A DNA stretch of 64,000 bases from Gemmatimonadaceae bacterium (GCA_016720905.1 JADKJT010000009.1:1-64000), one strand, 5' to 3'; numbered from the stretch's first letter, positions 53,111-63,267 are shown. Notes: a model not told the origin generated them from the sequence alone. Translations and numbers: made by a program.

Positions 53111-56100
53111 GGTTCGATGATCAGCAGGAGTCCCTTCTTTCCGGGCACCGTGATGGGTGCGCCGGGCAACCAGCTTCCCGCATCCTGAAAGTTGGCAATG
53201 GCGGGCGCGCGTATCCGTGCGCGCGCCGGGTCGAGGCCCAGTGCCTTCCAGTCGATGGTGAGTTGCACGCTGGTATCAACATCGCGCCACGAACCCAGTG
53301 ACACCATCGCCGAGCCCGGCTTGATCCACGTGGTAGCGAGAATGTCAGCGTCACTCGTTTTCACCGGGTCGGTGCCCGACCACCACCCTTGCAGGCGACT
53401 CTGGGCGATGCCGAAATCATCCCACGCTTTCCACAGGGGCGTTGGGTCGCCGGCCCACGGCAGTCGCGCGGTCATGCCCATCGTCATGCCACGCCACGGA
53501 TGGCCGCCCTTCTCCAGCATCTCACCCATCAAGCCGAACGGGATCCCCGAGATTTCCACCAACCAGTAGTCCGGACGCGAGTCGTAGTCGAAGTACTCGC
53601 CAAACCAGAGCCGGTTGATGAACGGAAAGTGTTCGAGATACAGATTCGCGCTGGACGCGAAACCATCGCGCGGATTGTACTGGTTGGCCGAATGCAAATC
53701 GAGCAGGGCGCCGGGATTGCCGCGGTCGAGCGTCTTGCGTACCCGCTTCATCGTGAGGCGATCGAACGCCACGTCGTCCAGATACAGACCGTCGATCTTC
53801 TCGTGCTTCACCAGCCAGTCCAATCCTTCGATGTAGAAATTGTGCCAGCGCGAGACACCGCTGTTCACCACGGCCGCGTCCTTGTTCGCCGGTACGTGCC
53901 ATGCGGCGATGTAGTCGCTGCCCAGATGTTCCTGCAGCCACGAGAACCCGCCGCCAGGCCCGTGCGACAGCACTTCATCACCCAGTGAACGCAACGCGAA
54001 CATTTCCGGCGAGTGATTGGTGAGCTCGCGCACGGTGTAGTAGATCTTGGCCTTGAGCCCCTGCGCATGCGCCGAGTCGATGTACGAGCGCATCGCGGCC
54101 GTCTCGATGAACGGATAGTTGATCCACGGGTTCACGCGGTTGGCGTGATGCACATTCACGGTATTGGCGCCCCGCTGTTTGACGGAGTCCACGGGCACAA
54201 ATGCGTGGAAGAACCGTGTGGCCCACTGGCCCTTGGTATCCAGCGGTTTGAATGGCGTGATCATGAGCCGGAAATCAAAACGCAACGAGTCGCCGGCCTC
54301 AATGACCAGACTTCCACTATAGCACGACGCCAGCACGCGCTCACCCTCGCGCACGATGTCGCAGCCGCCCTTGCCGTTGTTGGCCCACGACGTGGGGGCA
54401 ATCAGTGGCTTGGACAGATAGAAATTCGTGTTCAACGGGCGGACGTAGTGTTCATCCTTGAGCGTGAACTGCACGCCGGCGTTCACATCGCCCAGCCAGG
54501 CGGCGTCCTGGTTCTTCTTCGCGACGTCCCACGTCCAATGGAAGTTCTCGGGACGGAATCCGCCCTTCTGGCCCAGCCCCATCATGTACTTCGCCGCATC
54601 GGCCTGCAGTGGAAGTTCAAACTGCACGGTGCTCAGTGAGGTGCGACGGACGGCTTTCACGGCAACCGTGTATTCCGCCGTGCCGTCAAATTCCAGCGTG
54701 GCGTGCGACCGCAGTCGCAGGGCGCCGGCGGTCTTGTTCGTTTCCCATGCCACCGCACCAACCGCGCGTTTGGTGACGACCGGAGCCGCACCGCTCCAGG
54801 CGATCTCACGATTGGCCGAGTCGCGTACCACCAATCGCATCGGCGCGCTCAGGATCTCGCGAGACGCCGTTCCAATTGCGGTGTTGTTGGGCGAGAAGAA
54901 CGACCGGATGCTGGTGGGCATCCCGTCGGCGCCAAAGGTGAGCGACCGACCAAGCAGCGACACCGTGTTACCCACCAGGCGCATCGGCGTGTATGGCGCC
55001 ACGATGCTGTCATCCGCGGCCTTCTGCGAGTTGAGCCAGCGCAGCCGGGTCAGCTCGGCCGGGGAATCGTCACCGTGATTCACCGCCACGGACGCCGAGA
55101 CGCGAATGGTCACGGGAATCGTGCGATCGGCGCTGCCTCGACTGGACAACGTGATCCGTCCGTCATAATCGCCCGGCACGGCGCGCGTGGGCACGTCCAC
55201 GCCAAACCACAGCGGTTGCACGCGGCCCGAATCCACGCGCACGGAGCGTACGAACCGGTGCCCGGCCCAGTCGGTGCCTTCCAGATTGAATGCCGTGACT
55301 GCGGCGGCGGGAATGGACTGTGTGCCGCCGCGTCGCGTGAACGCACTCGACCGGAAGCGCAGCAAATCGACCGGTGCCCGGTGCGCCCAGACGCCAATTT
55401 GAAACGTGTAATACTCGCCGCGCGTGGCCGTGCCGCGGAACGGCTGGAACGCCCCACGTTCAGCCCACACCTGCGGGATGTCTTCCTGCATGCGGATGGA
55501 GAGCGAGCGATCTTCGGCGAACGCCAGATAGGGCGCCGCCGGGTTTTGGGCGCGCAGCGCGTCGCGTTCGGCGGCCCCCGCGATGTACTCCATGGGCGTG
55601 AAGCGCGAGAACTCGTTGACCGCATCGAAGCCGACCATCGCGGCCGCCGGAAAGGCGCGTGCCGTTGCGGCGCTGGGGGTGCCGCTGAGTCCATGGCGGG
55701 CCAGCCACGCCGGGTCGGCGGTTTGCTCCGGTACGCGATAGGTGATCTTCGGGTAGTTCGAGGTGAACGTCCCGGTGTACGGCATGTAGTAGACGTAGTA
55801 CTCACCGGGCGCGGTTGCCTGAAACGCGATGTCGCCGAACTCGCGGTTGATGTCCAGACGCGTCACGTTGCGGACGCGCTGTTGAGTGGCAGCGGACATC
55901 ACCACCAGATTGACGACCTCCGGCCTGAGGTCCCGACGTCGCCACGGTATGTGCGCAAACACCACGTCTGCGGCGCTGGCCACGCGCACCACGGCGCGGT
56001 GATTGCCAAGCGAGTCGGCCACCCAGGACCCGACGCCGTAGCGAAGTGCATTGGCGCCTGGCTGCGTGGACAGTGCCGTCGTCGCGGGTAGCTGTCCACT

Positions 56101-58944
56101 GCGCCTGGTGACAACCGCGGACAAGGAATCTTCCAGGCGTTCGTCCAGGTCGGCGTCGTATGGCTTGCCGGCTCCCAGTCGCTCGGGCCACTCGCGCGCG
56201 GCGGCGATGTGTGCCCGCGCAACGTCCCACTGCTTCGCGGCAATCGCTTCTGTCGCCAGCGCGAGTTTGGTTTGTCGATACAGCACGTGTCCGTCACGGG
56301 CGCCCTCGTAAGGCAGGATCTCCAGCGTACTGAGCAGCTTGTCGGCATCGCGGAACTGACGTGCCGCAACCAAGGCCTTGGTGAGCGTGAGACCCAGGAT
56401 GTAGTTGGCCGGAAAGCGGGCGTGATATCGGCGCGCGACCGCCGCAGCGGATGCGGCATTGCCGGTCGCGAGCAGGTGGTCGGTAAGGAGCTTGCCGTAG
56501 CGCCATTCGGATGAATCGAGCGAGGCGGCGCGTTCGAGATCGCGCTGCGCGTCGGCCGCCTTTCGGCCGGGGAATGATGCGCGTGTAGCATAGAACGGCG
56601 CAAAGTCCGGTTGCCCGCCAAGGCCGTTGAGCAGGGTTTCGGTCTCGGGCAGTTGTCCGCCACTCCAGAGCGCCAGCGCCAGATAGTAGCGCGGCTTCCA
56701 GTGTGTCGACGCCGCCACGGCCGCGCGCAACGCCGGCACAATCTCCGGGCGAAAGGGAAACACGAGTGCGGCGGACTGCGTGTTGGCACGCTCCACCAGA
56801 GCCGCCGCGCCGGGCTGTCCGCTGAGCGTCAGCAAATGCGCGCGCCAGTAAAGCGCTTCCGGATGATCGCCGGCGGCCTCCAGCACTTGCCGGGCCACGA
56901 GCGGTTCACCGACGTCAACGTACCAGGCCGCCAGATCCAGTAACACCTGTTCTGGAAGCTCGGCGCGAATGCCAGCGGCGAGCGTGGTGGTGAGTGCCGG
57001 ATCGCGGTGCGCCATCAGTCGCTCCAGTCGCGCCTGATGACTGAGCGGATCGGCTGCCTCGAGGCGTGCCAACATTTGTTCATGGGTGCGCGCGTCGCCA
57101 CCCTGGCGCGCCGCGACAAGCGCTACGCCCAGAGCGTCGAGATTGTCGGCGTCGACCGCGAGGGCCTTGTGGGCATACTGGGCGGATGACAGGAAGTCGC
57201 CCCGTGCCGAGGCAAGCCGCGCCAGCTCCGTCCAGGCCGCACCGCGATACTCTGGCGACGAAGCGGCGATCTCGAACCCATCTTGCGCGTCGGCCACGTT
57301 GCCAAGGCGACGGTTGGCGATGCCGTAGTAGTAGTTGGCGGCACCATCGTAGGTATCGATGCTGAGTGCGGTCCGGGCATCGCGACGCGCGGCGTCGTAG
57401 TCCATGTCGCGAATCGCGAGCATCGCGCGGTCGGCCAGGGCCGGTACGTAATGCGGATCGCGCATCAGCGCGCTATCGAGGTACACGCGAGCCTGCGCAT
57501 ACTCGCGTTGGCGCAACCACTCCTTGCCACGGGTATGCAGGCCGTACGCAGACTTCCAGTTGAAGTTTGTCGGCGTGTCCAGTGGCCGGGTCAGCGCGCC
57601 GCTGCGCGGATCGAGTTGATAGACCAACAGGTCAGTGCCAAAGGTCACGCGCAGGCTGTCCCGTGCCGCGCCGCTCAGGGCAATCGTGTCCACGAACAGC
57701 TGCAGCGTCTGGCGAGAGACGAACCGCGTGTAAAGCCGGCGCGCGCCGTTGAAGACGCGCAGCGTGTCGGCAATGGGCAGCGCAGGCGACAGCGCGACAA
57801 CCATGCGGTCGCCAAGCGGCGTGACGTTGAGCGCACCCACGCGACTCGCGGCCACGATCCCCTTGGTGTCGGCCACGGGATACCAGTACTCGGTCCACCG
57901 GTCGGCCGTATGCGGCGCAAACCCGCGATGCTTGAATGGGGTGAACGTGCTCCCTTCGGCCGATTGATTGAACAGACGTCCGGATTGCACCTCGGAATAT
58001 TGTCCGTCGGTGTCGGTCAGCAGCTGTTCCCAGATCATCCCCTGCCGGGACAAGCCCCAGATCCAGATCTTCTTGCCGGCCTTCTCGTCGCGCGGCGCAT
58101 AGCGCACCATGCCGAAGTCCTGGTCGTGCCAGTACGCGCCAAAGAAGTCGGTGGCCTGTCCGAACACGTGGTACGACTTGTAGCCACCGAAGTCGTTGTT
58201 GTTGTACCACGAGAGATCGCGGCCCTGACGGTTGATGGGCCACGGTCCATGCTCGCCGGCGTGCCCCAATTGACTGGTGCCGGGATAGATGTACTGCAGG
58301 TTGCCCTTCACGGGGATGCCGACGTTCATCCACGAGTAGTACGGTTGCTCCAACGGCGACGCATTGTACCAGAACGACGTGGTGCTGAATGCGGCCTCGT
58401 CTCGCGCCAACCGGATCTCCAATCGCCACGGCGTGCGCGTGAGCAAGTCGAGCGCGCCAATGATGCAACTTACGCTGCCATCGGCGTTCGTGCGCATGGC
58501 GTAGTCCACCGGCGTGGCCACGTTGGGCGTGTGGCCGATGATCCCGTAGTTGGCTTCGATGCCGCCGCTGGTCCACGGCCCGCGCATGGCGATGTCGCGG
58601 AACTTGACGGCTTGATTGAAATAGATGAACGGGCGATTGGTGCGCTTGTCGACGGCGTTCCAGATCTTGCCGCCAATCTGCGGCAGGATCATCACCTTGA
58701 TGTAGTCGTTCTCGAGCTCCACCACTTTCCATGACTGCGGCGTGGAGGTGGCCGCGAACCCGTCGAATCGGAAATACGGATAGATGCGGCCCACCATGGC
58801 AATCGGATTCGGATCGCTGAATGGATACGTGGGGAACGTCCGTTCGTACTCGCGAACGGCGGCAGGTGCCGGCTCCGCGGCCACCGGGGCGGCGCCGAAA
58901 ACAAGCGCAATGAGAAGACCGTTCAGAGCGAAGCGCGTGCGCAT
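53107..58944 (-). CDS. Giant secreted DUF5107-TPR-GH123-like (DUF6067) protein
   Basis: 1945 residues from ATG 58944, with a signal peptide ending at PVAAEPA. Region 1 (about 65-450) is a DUF5107 galactose-mutarotase-like fold (ILPQIGGKIWNAVDKRTNRP, GIEANYGIIGHTPN). Region 2 (about 480-970) is a run of TPR-like helices (AQARVYLDSALMRDPHYVPA, AANYYYGIANRRLGNVADAQ). Region 3 (about 1000-1945) has a beta domain and then a TIM-barrel glycosidase resembling GH123/DUF6067, with acidic candidates in LYLDDVAFDRLTMKRVRK and LEHFPFINRLWFGEYFDYDS. This joins two modules usually found in separate proteins. Probably acts on an external glycan; specificity unknown. Confidence 0.85.
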   Translation of the reverse strand: MRTRFALNGLLIALVFGAAPVAAEPAPAAVREYERTFPTYPFSDPNPIAMVGRIYPYFRFDGFAATSTPQSWKVVELENDYIKVMILPQIGGKIWNAVDKRTNRPFIYFNQAVKFRDIAMRGPWTSGGIEANYGIIGHTPNVATPVDYAMRTNADGSVSCIIGALDLLTRTPWRLEIRLARDEAAFSTTSFWYNASPLEQPYYSWMNVGIPVKGNLQYIYPGTSQLGHAGEHGPWPINRQGRDLSWYNNNDFGGYKSYHVFGQATDFFGAYWHDQDFGMVRYAPRDEKAGKKIWIWGLSRQGMIWEQLLTDTDGQYSEVQSGRLFNQSAEGSTFTPFKHRGFAPHTADRWTEYWYPVADTKGIVAASRVGALNVTPLGDRMVVALSPALPIADTLRVFNGARRLYTRFVSRQTLQLFVDTIALSGAARDSLRVTFGTDLLVYQLDPRSGALTRPLDTPTNFNWKSAYGLHTRGKEWLRQREYAQARVYLDSALMRDPHYVPALADRAMLAIRDMDYDAARRDARTALSIDTYDGAANYYYGIANRRLGNVADAQDGFEIAASSPEYRGAAWTELARLASARGDFLSSAQYAHKALAVDADNLDALGVALVAARQGGDARTHEQMLARLEAADPLSHQARLERLMAHRDPALTTTLAAGIRAELPEQVLLDLAAWYVDVGEPLVARQVLEAAGDHPEALYWRAHLLTLSGQPGAAALVERANTQSAALVFPFRPEIVPALRAAVAASTHWKPRYYLALALWSGGQLPETETLLNGLGGQPDFAPFYATRASFPGRKAADAQRDLERAASLDSSEWRYGKLLTDHLLATGNAASAAAVARRYHARFPANYILGLTLTKALVAARQFRDADKLLSTLEILPYEGARDGHVLYRQTKLALATEAIAAKQWDVARAHIAAAREWPERLGAGKPYDADLDERLEDSLSAVVTRRSGQLPATTALSTQPGANALRYGVGSWVADSLGNHRAVVRVASAADVVFAHIPWRRRDLRPEVVNLVVMSAATQQRVRNVTRLDINREFGDIAFQATAPGEYYVYYMPYTGTFTSNYPKITYRVPEQTADPAWLARHGLSGTPSAATARAFPAAAMVGFDAVNEFSRFTPMEYIAGAAERDALRAQNPAAPYLAFAEDRSLSIRMQEDIPQVWAERGAFQPFRGTATRGEYYTFQIGVWAHRAPVDLLRFRSSAFTRRGGTQSIPAAAVTAFNLEGTDWAGHRFVRSVRVDSGRVQPLWFGVDVPTRAVPGDYDGRITLSSRGSADRTIPVTIRVSASVAVNHGDDSPAELTRLRWLNSQKAADDSIVAPYTPMRLVGNTVSLLGRSLTFGADGMPTSIRSFFSPNNTAIGTASREILSAPMRLVVRDSANREIAWSGAAPVVTKRAVGAVAWETNKTAGALRLRSHATLEFDGTAEYTVAVKAVRRTSLSTVQFELPLQADAAKYMMGLGQKGGFRPENFHWTWDVAKKNQDAAWLGDVNAGVQFTLKDEHYVRPLNTNFYLSKPLIAPTSWANNGKGGCDIVREGERVLASCYSGSLVIEAGDSLRFDFRLMITPFKPLDTKGQWATRFFHAFVPVDSVKQRGANTVNVHHANRVNPWINYPFIETAAMRSYIDSAHAQGLKAKIYYTVRELTNHSPEMFALRSLGDEVLSHGPGGGFSWLQEHLGSDYIAAWHVPANKDAAVVNSGVSRWHNFYIEGLDWLVKHEKIDGLYLDDVAFDRLTMKRVRKTLDRGNPGALLDLHSANQYNPRDGFASSANLYLEHFPFINRLWFGEYFDYDSRPDYWLVEISGIPFGLMGEMLEKGGHPWRGMTMGMTARLPWAGDPTPLWKAWDDFGIAQSRLQGWWSGTDPVKTSDADILATTWIKPGSAMVSLGSWRDVDTSVQLTIDWKALGLDPARARIRAPAIANFQDAGSWLPGAPITVPGKKGLLLIIEP

Positions 58945-58971
58945 GGCGGGTAGGACGGAAGAGAGTGATCC

Positions 58972-59370
58972 CTAGCCATTGATGGGCCACAACTTGTCAG
59001 CGGCAAAACACACCATGAGGCCTGCCGCGTAGGACAACAGATCATACCAGTCAAAGCGACCAGGGAACATCCCGTGTGGCCAGTAGTACTGGGAGACTTC
59101 CGTCGCCGCGCTGGCCGCGAAGAGCGTGAGCGCGGCAATTTCGGGAGTGCGGCCAATGGTGCGCTGGATCAGCGTTGTTCGGCCTGTGGTGGAGTGCAGC
59201 CCTCGGGATGCCACGTACAGCCAGGCCGGGACGAACACGTCGGCAGCATGGTTCGTCCAGAATCCGCCACGCACCTGCCGCATGTTCAGAGCAGCCGTGC
59301 CGAGAATGACGGCAAAGAAGAGATAGTACGCGAGTCGCCAGATGGTGGTGCGCGTCATGCGTTCAATCAT
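58972..59370 (-). CDS. VanZ-like small membrane protein
   Basis: 132 residues (128 from ATG 59358). Three to four helices; the family end is present: Glu in AATEVSQYYWPHGMFPGRFD, followed by WYDLLSYAAGLMVCF, the VanZ pattern of ExxQ, GRxxDxxD and a final glycine-bearing helix. In enterococci VanZ confers low teicoplanin resistance; most homologues have no assigned role. It is upstream of the giant glycosidase on the same strand, 27 bases away. Confidence 0.75.
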   Translation of the reverse strand: MIERMTRTTIWRLAYYLFFAVILGTAALNMRQVRGGFWTNHAADVFVPAWLYVASRGLHSTTGRTTLIQRTIGRTPEIAALTLFAASAATEVSQYYWPHGMFPGRFDWYDLLSYAAGLMVCFAADKLWPING

Positions 59371-59472
59371 CTATACTTCGGCCGGAGGTTCGCAAGGACC
59401 GAATCGCAATCCAGATTGCCGTATTCGACGCCTTGCCCGCTGAACGTCCTGCTGCACCAGAGTGAGGAACAT

Positions 59473-60150
59473 GTGAATCACGCGGGTCGAACGATCGTGC
59501 TGGGGAGTATGTTGCTCTGGGCCACCCGCATTCATGCGCAAAGTCTTGGCGTGGCGGAACGCGCAGCCATTGACTCCGGTCGTCAGGTGGTCAAGGCCGA
59601 AACGGTGTCGGGGTCAAGCTGGCCGCGCGTGACCGTCTACCAGTTCATTTCAGGTAGCCCCGAAGAGGCGATGGCCGTCTTTGCGGACTATGACCGTCAT
59701 CGCACCTTCCTGCCCAACGTCAAGCAGTCGCGCATCAGTCGCGTGGTGGACTCGGCTACCACGGAAGTGGACTACGTGATTGGCGTTCCCGTCGTCTCGG
59801 ACGAGTCGTATACGGTGCGCAATCATCTGACGAGCACGGTCGAAGCGGGCCAGCGCACCTATCGCGTCGCATGGACGCTGGTGCGCGCAAGCTCAACCAA
59901 GGCCGCTGATGGTGAGGCGCGCTTTGAGCCGTATCGCGACGGGACGTTGCTCACCTATCGCAACCTGGTGGTGCCCGGCTCCGCCCTGGCCGGCATGGGT
60001 TTCATTCGGGGCCGCGCGCAGCGGGAAGTCGAGGCCACGGCGCGGGCCATCGCCAGTCGTGTCAGCAAGGAACGAACGAACGAGCGGTCGTTGCTCGATC
60101 AGCAGGTGCAGCGGCTGCGCGCGCGCATCGGCAACTCAGGCGGCACGTAG
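59473..60150 (+). CDS. Secreted START/SRPBCC-like (polyketide cyclase family) protein
   Basis: 225 residues from GTG 59473, 5 bases after GAGGA. A signal peptide (ending at RIHAQS) precedes an SRPBCC-like cup: VTVYQFISGSPEEAMAVFAD, HRTFLPNVKQSRISRVVD and TEVDYVIGVPVVSDESYTVR, then a closing long helix (AQREVEATARAIASRV). These bind hydrophobic ligands or lipids; the function is unknown. The longer upstream frame is antisense to the VanZ-like gene. Divergent from it. Confidence 0.78.
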   Translation: MNHAGRTIVLGSMLLWATRIHAQSLGVAERAAIDSGRQVVKAETVSGSSWPRVTVYQFISGSPEEAMAVFADYDRHRTFLPNVKQSRISRVVDSATTEVDYVIGVPVVSDESYTVRNHLTSTVEAGQRTYRVAWTLVRASSTKAADGEARFEPYRDGTLLTYRNLVVPGSALAGMGFIRGRAQREVEATARAIASRVSKERTNERSLLDQQVQRLRARIGNSGGT

Positions 60151-60272
60151 GCACGGCACATGCGTGGCGGCGAATTCGCCGCTGGTGCGCGAATTGGGTG
60201 ACGATGTGCCAACCTGGTGCGGCTATTCTGTGCGATGCGTACTTGCCATCTCCCCGCCGAGTGGAATAACCT

Positions 60273-60839
60273 ATGGGTATGCCAGCGACCATCAACGATT
60301 GGACCGTCGAGATGCTCGACGCGCTGCCGGACGACGGGCAGCGCTACGAGATCATTGACGGAGAGTTGTTTGTGACGCCCGGGCCGGGCGAAGGGCATCA
60401 GGACATCGTTGGCGAATTGTACGGCTTGCTGCGCGACTACCTGATGGGCAGCGGCATTGGCAAGGCCATGGTCTCGCCGTCGGATGTGCGGCGCGGCGAC
60501 CGCCGCCGGAATCGGGTGCAGCCCGACGTCTTTGTGGTGCGCAAGCACGACGGAATACGTCCGGCGTACCCGTACGAGTTGCACGAACTGCTGCTTGCGG
60601 TGGAGGTCGTGTCGCCCAGCAATCCGCTGCTCGACTATCAGGTCAAACGCGACCTCTACCTGCGTGAGGGCGTGGGGGAGTACTGGATCTTCAATCCCGA
60701 CGCACGCAACGTCTCACGGTGGCGCGGCCGCGACGATCCCGGCGATGTGCTCAGCAAGGAAGTCACGTGGCAACCGGAGGGGATGTCGGAGCCGTTTGTT
60801 ATCGAGCTGCCCGGCTTCTTTCGGGCGGCGTTTTCCTGA
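60273..60839 (+). CDS. Uma2-family PD-(D/E)XK nuclease-like protein
   Basis: 188 residues from ATG 60273 (or 60279). It shows the DUF820/Uma2 pattern: GQRYEIIDGELFVTPGPGEG near the start, RVQPDVFVVR with the first catalytic Asp, and LLAVEVVSPSNPLLDYQVKR (ExVSP..., with the Lys) followed by YLREGVGEYWIFNPD. Members have a restriction-endonuclease fold with no settled role and appear in many copies in some genomes. It stands alone here. Confidence 0.9.
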   Translation: MGMPATINDWTVEMLDALPDDGQRYEIIDGELFVTPGPGEGHQDIVGELYGLLRDYLMGSGIGKAMVSPSDVRRGDRRRNRVQPDVFVVRKHDGIRPAYPYELHELLLAVEVVSPSNPLLDYQVKRDLYLREGVGEYWIFNPDARNVSRWRGRDDPGDVLSKEVTWQPEGMSEPFVIELPGFFRAAFS

Positions 60840-60847
60840 TACGCGCA

Positions 60848-61711
60848 TCAGGACGCTGCGCGTTCGACCTCCGCCCGTCGCCGCCAGAAGTACATCGCCA
60901 CGAATATCGCCACCAGCGGCAGCATGAAGCCGAACTCGTCAATCACCCACTTCGTGCGACCGGTATCTGTCGTGAGTGGCGTGAAAATCGACTGGATCCA
61001 CAGATTGTGCGCCGCGTGAAGGAAGGCGCCCGTCCACAGGCTGCCTGATTTGAGCCGCATCCAGGCGAACACGAAACTGATGGCCACCACCAGCACCAGA
61101 AAACACGACAGGCCGTACCATGCTGGTGTGCCGTTGTTGTAGTCGGCAAACAGCAGGAGCGGGAAGTGCCAAACGGCCCAGATGAGGCCACTGATGAACG
61201 CGGTGCCCGTGAAGGACGTGACCTTCGCCAGTTCCGGCACCAGAAATCCGCGCCAGCCGATTTCCTCACCCAGTGCCGTCGCCGTGGATGTCACCATGCC
61301 GACGGTGCCGCGCAGCAACACATAGCAGGCGAGCGTGAGTCCCGCCGGCATGGTGCCCCAGCCGGCGACTTTCGCGATCTGATCGAGCACCGCATGGTTG
61401 GGAAATCCGCCCAGCCCGCTCAGCCACACGAGAACATACGCCGCGGTGGCGTACGCGACCGGAATGACGTAGCTCGCGACCTGAAAGCCGGGTTTCCACG
61501 TCCAGCCCAACGAACGCGCAGATCGGCCCATTCGTCGGCAAGTCAGCAGTGCCGCGATACCCGGGCACCACATCAGCCCTTGTACGTACGCGCCGTTGGC
61601 CGCCCCAATCTGGCCGGCGTGAATGATCAGCGCGTAGAAAATGGAACTGAGGCCGAAGACGAGGACCAGATACGTTCCGATTGCTCGGCGATTATCAGCG
61701 GTGGATGTCAT
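60848..61711 (-). CDS. CPBP-family intramembrane glutamic/metallo protease
   Basis: 287 residues from ATG 61711 with about eight helices. Motif 1 is TALGEEIGWRGFLVPEL (EExxxR), motif 2 SGLIWAVWHFPLLLF (FxxxH style) and motif 3 FLHAAHNLW (HxxxN/B). These enzymes process prenylated or other membrane proteins, or serve in bacteriocin immunity; the target is unknown. Convergent with the Uma2 gene. A hairpin at 61843-61908 separates it from the upstream barrel gene. Confidence 0.9.
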   Translation of the reverse strand: MTSTADNRRAIGTYLVLVFGLSSIFYALIIHAGQIGAANGAYVQGLMWCPGIAALLTCRRMGRSARSLGWTWKPGFQVASYVIPVAYATAAYVLVWLSGLGGFPNHAVLDQIAKVAGWGTMPAGLTLACYVLLRGTVGMVTSTATALGEEIGWRGFLVPELAKVTSFTGTAFISGLIWAVWHFPLLLFADYNNGTPAWYGLSCFLVLVVAISFVFAWMRLKSGSLWTGAFLHAAHNLWIQSIFTPLTTDTGRTKWVIDEFGFMLPLVAIFVAMYFWRRRAEVERAAS

Positions 61712-61842
61712 GCGGAGAGATTGCGGTATGGCGTGGCCGTACGCAACCAAGAAGCGTTGGACGCACTACCCTGGGGTGTTGTCGCAGAAGTTGTCTGAGA
61801 CTTTGGCCGGGGTGCGTTGACTGCCGTCCGCCGAGGGGGTTG

Positions 61843-61908
61843 GAGCGGTGAGGGGCCGGAGGAGTAAGCAACGCTTCCGTTGCCCACCCCTCCGGCCCTT
61901 CACCGCTC
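61843..61908 (-). terminator. Two-tier hairpin after the beta-barrel gene
   Basis: Outer arms 61843-61862 and 61889-61908 pair at 19 of 20 bases; inside is a second stem (gcaacg/cgttgc, 61868-61873 and 61878-61883) with a CTTC loop. It lies 58 bases past the stop of the minus-strand barrel gene. Terminator is likely; the cruciform shape also fits a REP-like element. Nothing else is seen in 61712-61965. Confidence 0.65.
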
Positions 61909-61965
61909 AAGTCTCAGCAAATCGCGCCCAATCACACGGATGCGCGGCCCTCGGTCGCTGGCGCC

Positions 61966-63267
61966 CTACATGCGCATCGTGAAGCCCCGCCCGCCGCCGC
62001 CGCCAAACCGCGGATTCACCACGTTGTTGAACAGCGAACCGAACGTATAACTCAATCCCACGCTGCCGAAATAGTTGTACCCCGAGCGAATCTGCCGAAG
62101 CCGAATCAGGATGTCCGCGTCGTCAAGCTCGCCACGCGGGATGTTGAGCTGGTCGCGCAACACCTCGTACGAACCGAACACATTGAACTCGAGACCACGC
62201 ACAATACGCCAGCTGACACCGCCGTTGATGCTCAGTCGGCGCTTGTCGAGATCGTCCAGGAACTGATTGCCGCCCAGTCCAAGGTTCAGAGATCCCCACT
62301 TCTGCCGCGCCTCGGCGGCGATGATGAGTTCATGCGCCGGACGCGTCTCACGCAGTTTGCCGAAGATCGTCGTGGAGTCGTACTGGAAGGACCGCACGCC
62401 TACGCCATACCGTACAACGAGTTGGCGACGGGTGGCCTCTTTGTACGGGAACAGGTCGAATTCGATGGCGGGCATCGCCTGCACCGACAGTCGGTAGTTC
62501 TCGTACTTGGATGAATTGACGTTGCCGGTGATCCCGGTTGACCATCGGTCATTGATGGATTTCACGGCCTCGCCGGACGCACCGTACGAGTGCTGATAAT
62601 TGGCGATGGAGCCGCTGCTCAGCTTGTAACTGTTTTCCGAGTAGTTGATGTACGTATTGAGATTGAGCTTCCACGCCTCGGTGACACGGCGCGCTGACAA
62701 ATTGCCGAATACATTGGCGCTCTTGTAGTTCGCATCACCGTTGGCAAACGTGTTCGCGCTGACGGAATACACCCACAGGTTCCACCGGTCAGCGGCACCG
62801 CGTGCGCCCGCCGGCGGTGCATCCGACTTGCTCGAGCTCAAGGTCAATTGCAGCCGATCGGCTACCGGCGTGGATCTGGCAAATCGCAGGAGGCCGAAGG
62901 CCAGTGTGCGCGACAGTGCCCGTCGATTCTCGTCGTCCGTGTTCCCCTGGCGCGTGGTATACCCCAGGGAATCGCGCACGCCGGCAAAGGTGCCCTGACC
63001 ATCGAAGTTGATGGAAAACTGCGATCCGCCGCTTCCCGTGCGCTGCGAGGCCACGAGGACGAACACGTTGGCCGCCGTGCGATCGCGGACAAAGTTGACC
63101 CAGGTGATCTCGGTGCGAAAGAAATCGTCGTCGCAGCCGCTGGATTGGCAATCGAGAAAGACCCGAATCAGTTCTACCCTGGCGGTGTCAGCAGGCGGCG
63201 CGCCCTGCGCGACCAGCGGCGCGTTCCAGAGGAACGCCGAGAGGAATGCGGCACGCAGCAATTTCAT
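61966..63267 (-). CDS. Outer-membrane beta-barrel protein of unknown function
   Basis: 433 residues from ATG 63267 with a signal peptide ending at PLVAQG. After an N-terminal globular part with a possible disulfide (DCQSSGCDDDFFR), the rest alternates strands and turns (NLNTYINYSENSYKLSSGSI, RQLVVRYGVGVRSFQYDS, GYNYFGSVGLSYTFGSLFN), a barrel-like profile. A Gly-rich tail (GGGGGRGF) ends in MRM, unusual for a barrel. Similar proteins occur next to unrelated genes. No enzyme motif is visible. Confidence 0.72.
   Translation of the reverse strand: MKLLRAAFLSAFLWNAPLVAQGAPPADTARVELIRVFLDCQSSGCDDDFFRTEITWVNFVRDRTAANVFVLVASQRTGSGGSQFSINFDGQGTFAGVRDSLGYTTRQGNTDDENRRALSRTLAFGLLRFARSTPVADRLQLTLSSSKSDAPPAGARGAADRWNLWVYSVSANTFANGDANYKSANVFGNLSARRVTEAWKLNLNTYINYSENSYKLSSGSIANYQHSYGASGEAVKSINDRWSTGITGNVNSSKYENYRLSVQAMPAIEFDLFPYKEATRRQLVVRYGVGVRSFQYDSTTIFGKLRETRPAHELIIAAEARQKWGSLNLGLGGNQFLDDLDKRRLSINGGVSWRIVRGLEFNVFGSYEVLRDQLNIPRGELDDADILIRLRQIRSGYNYFGSVGLSYTFGSLFNNVVNPRFGGGGGRGFTMRM

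Noticed and set aside
57283..58734. 483-codon plus-strand frame opposite the giant glycosidase
   Set aside because: Antisense shadow; the minus strand has domain structure throughout.
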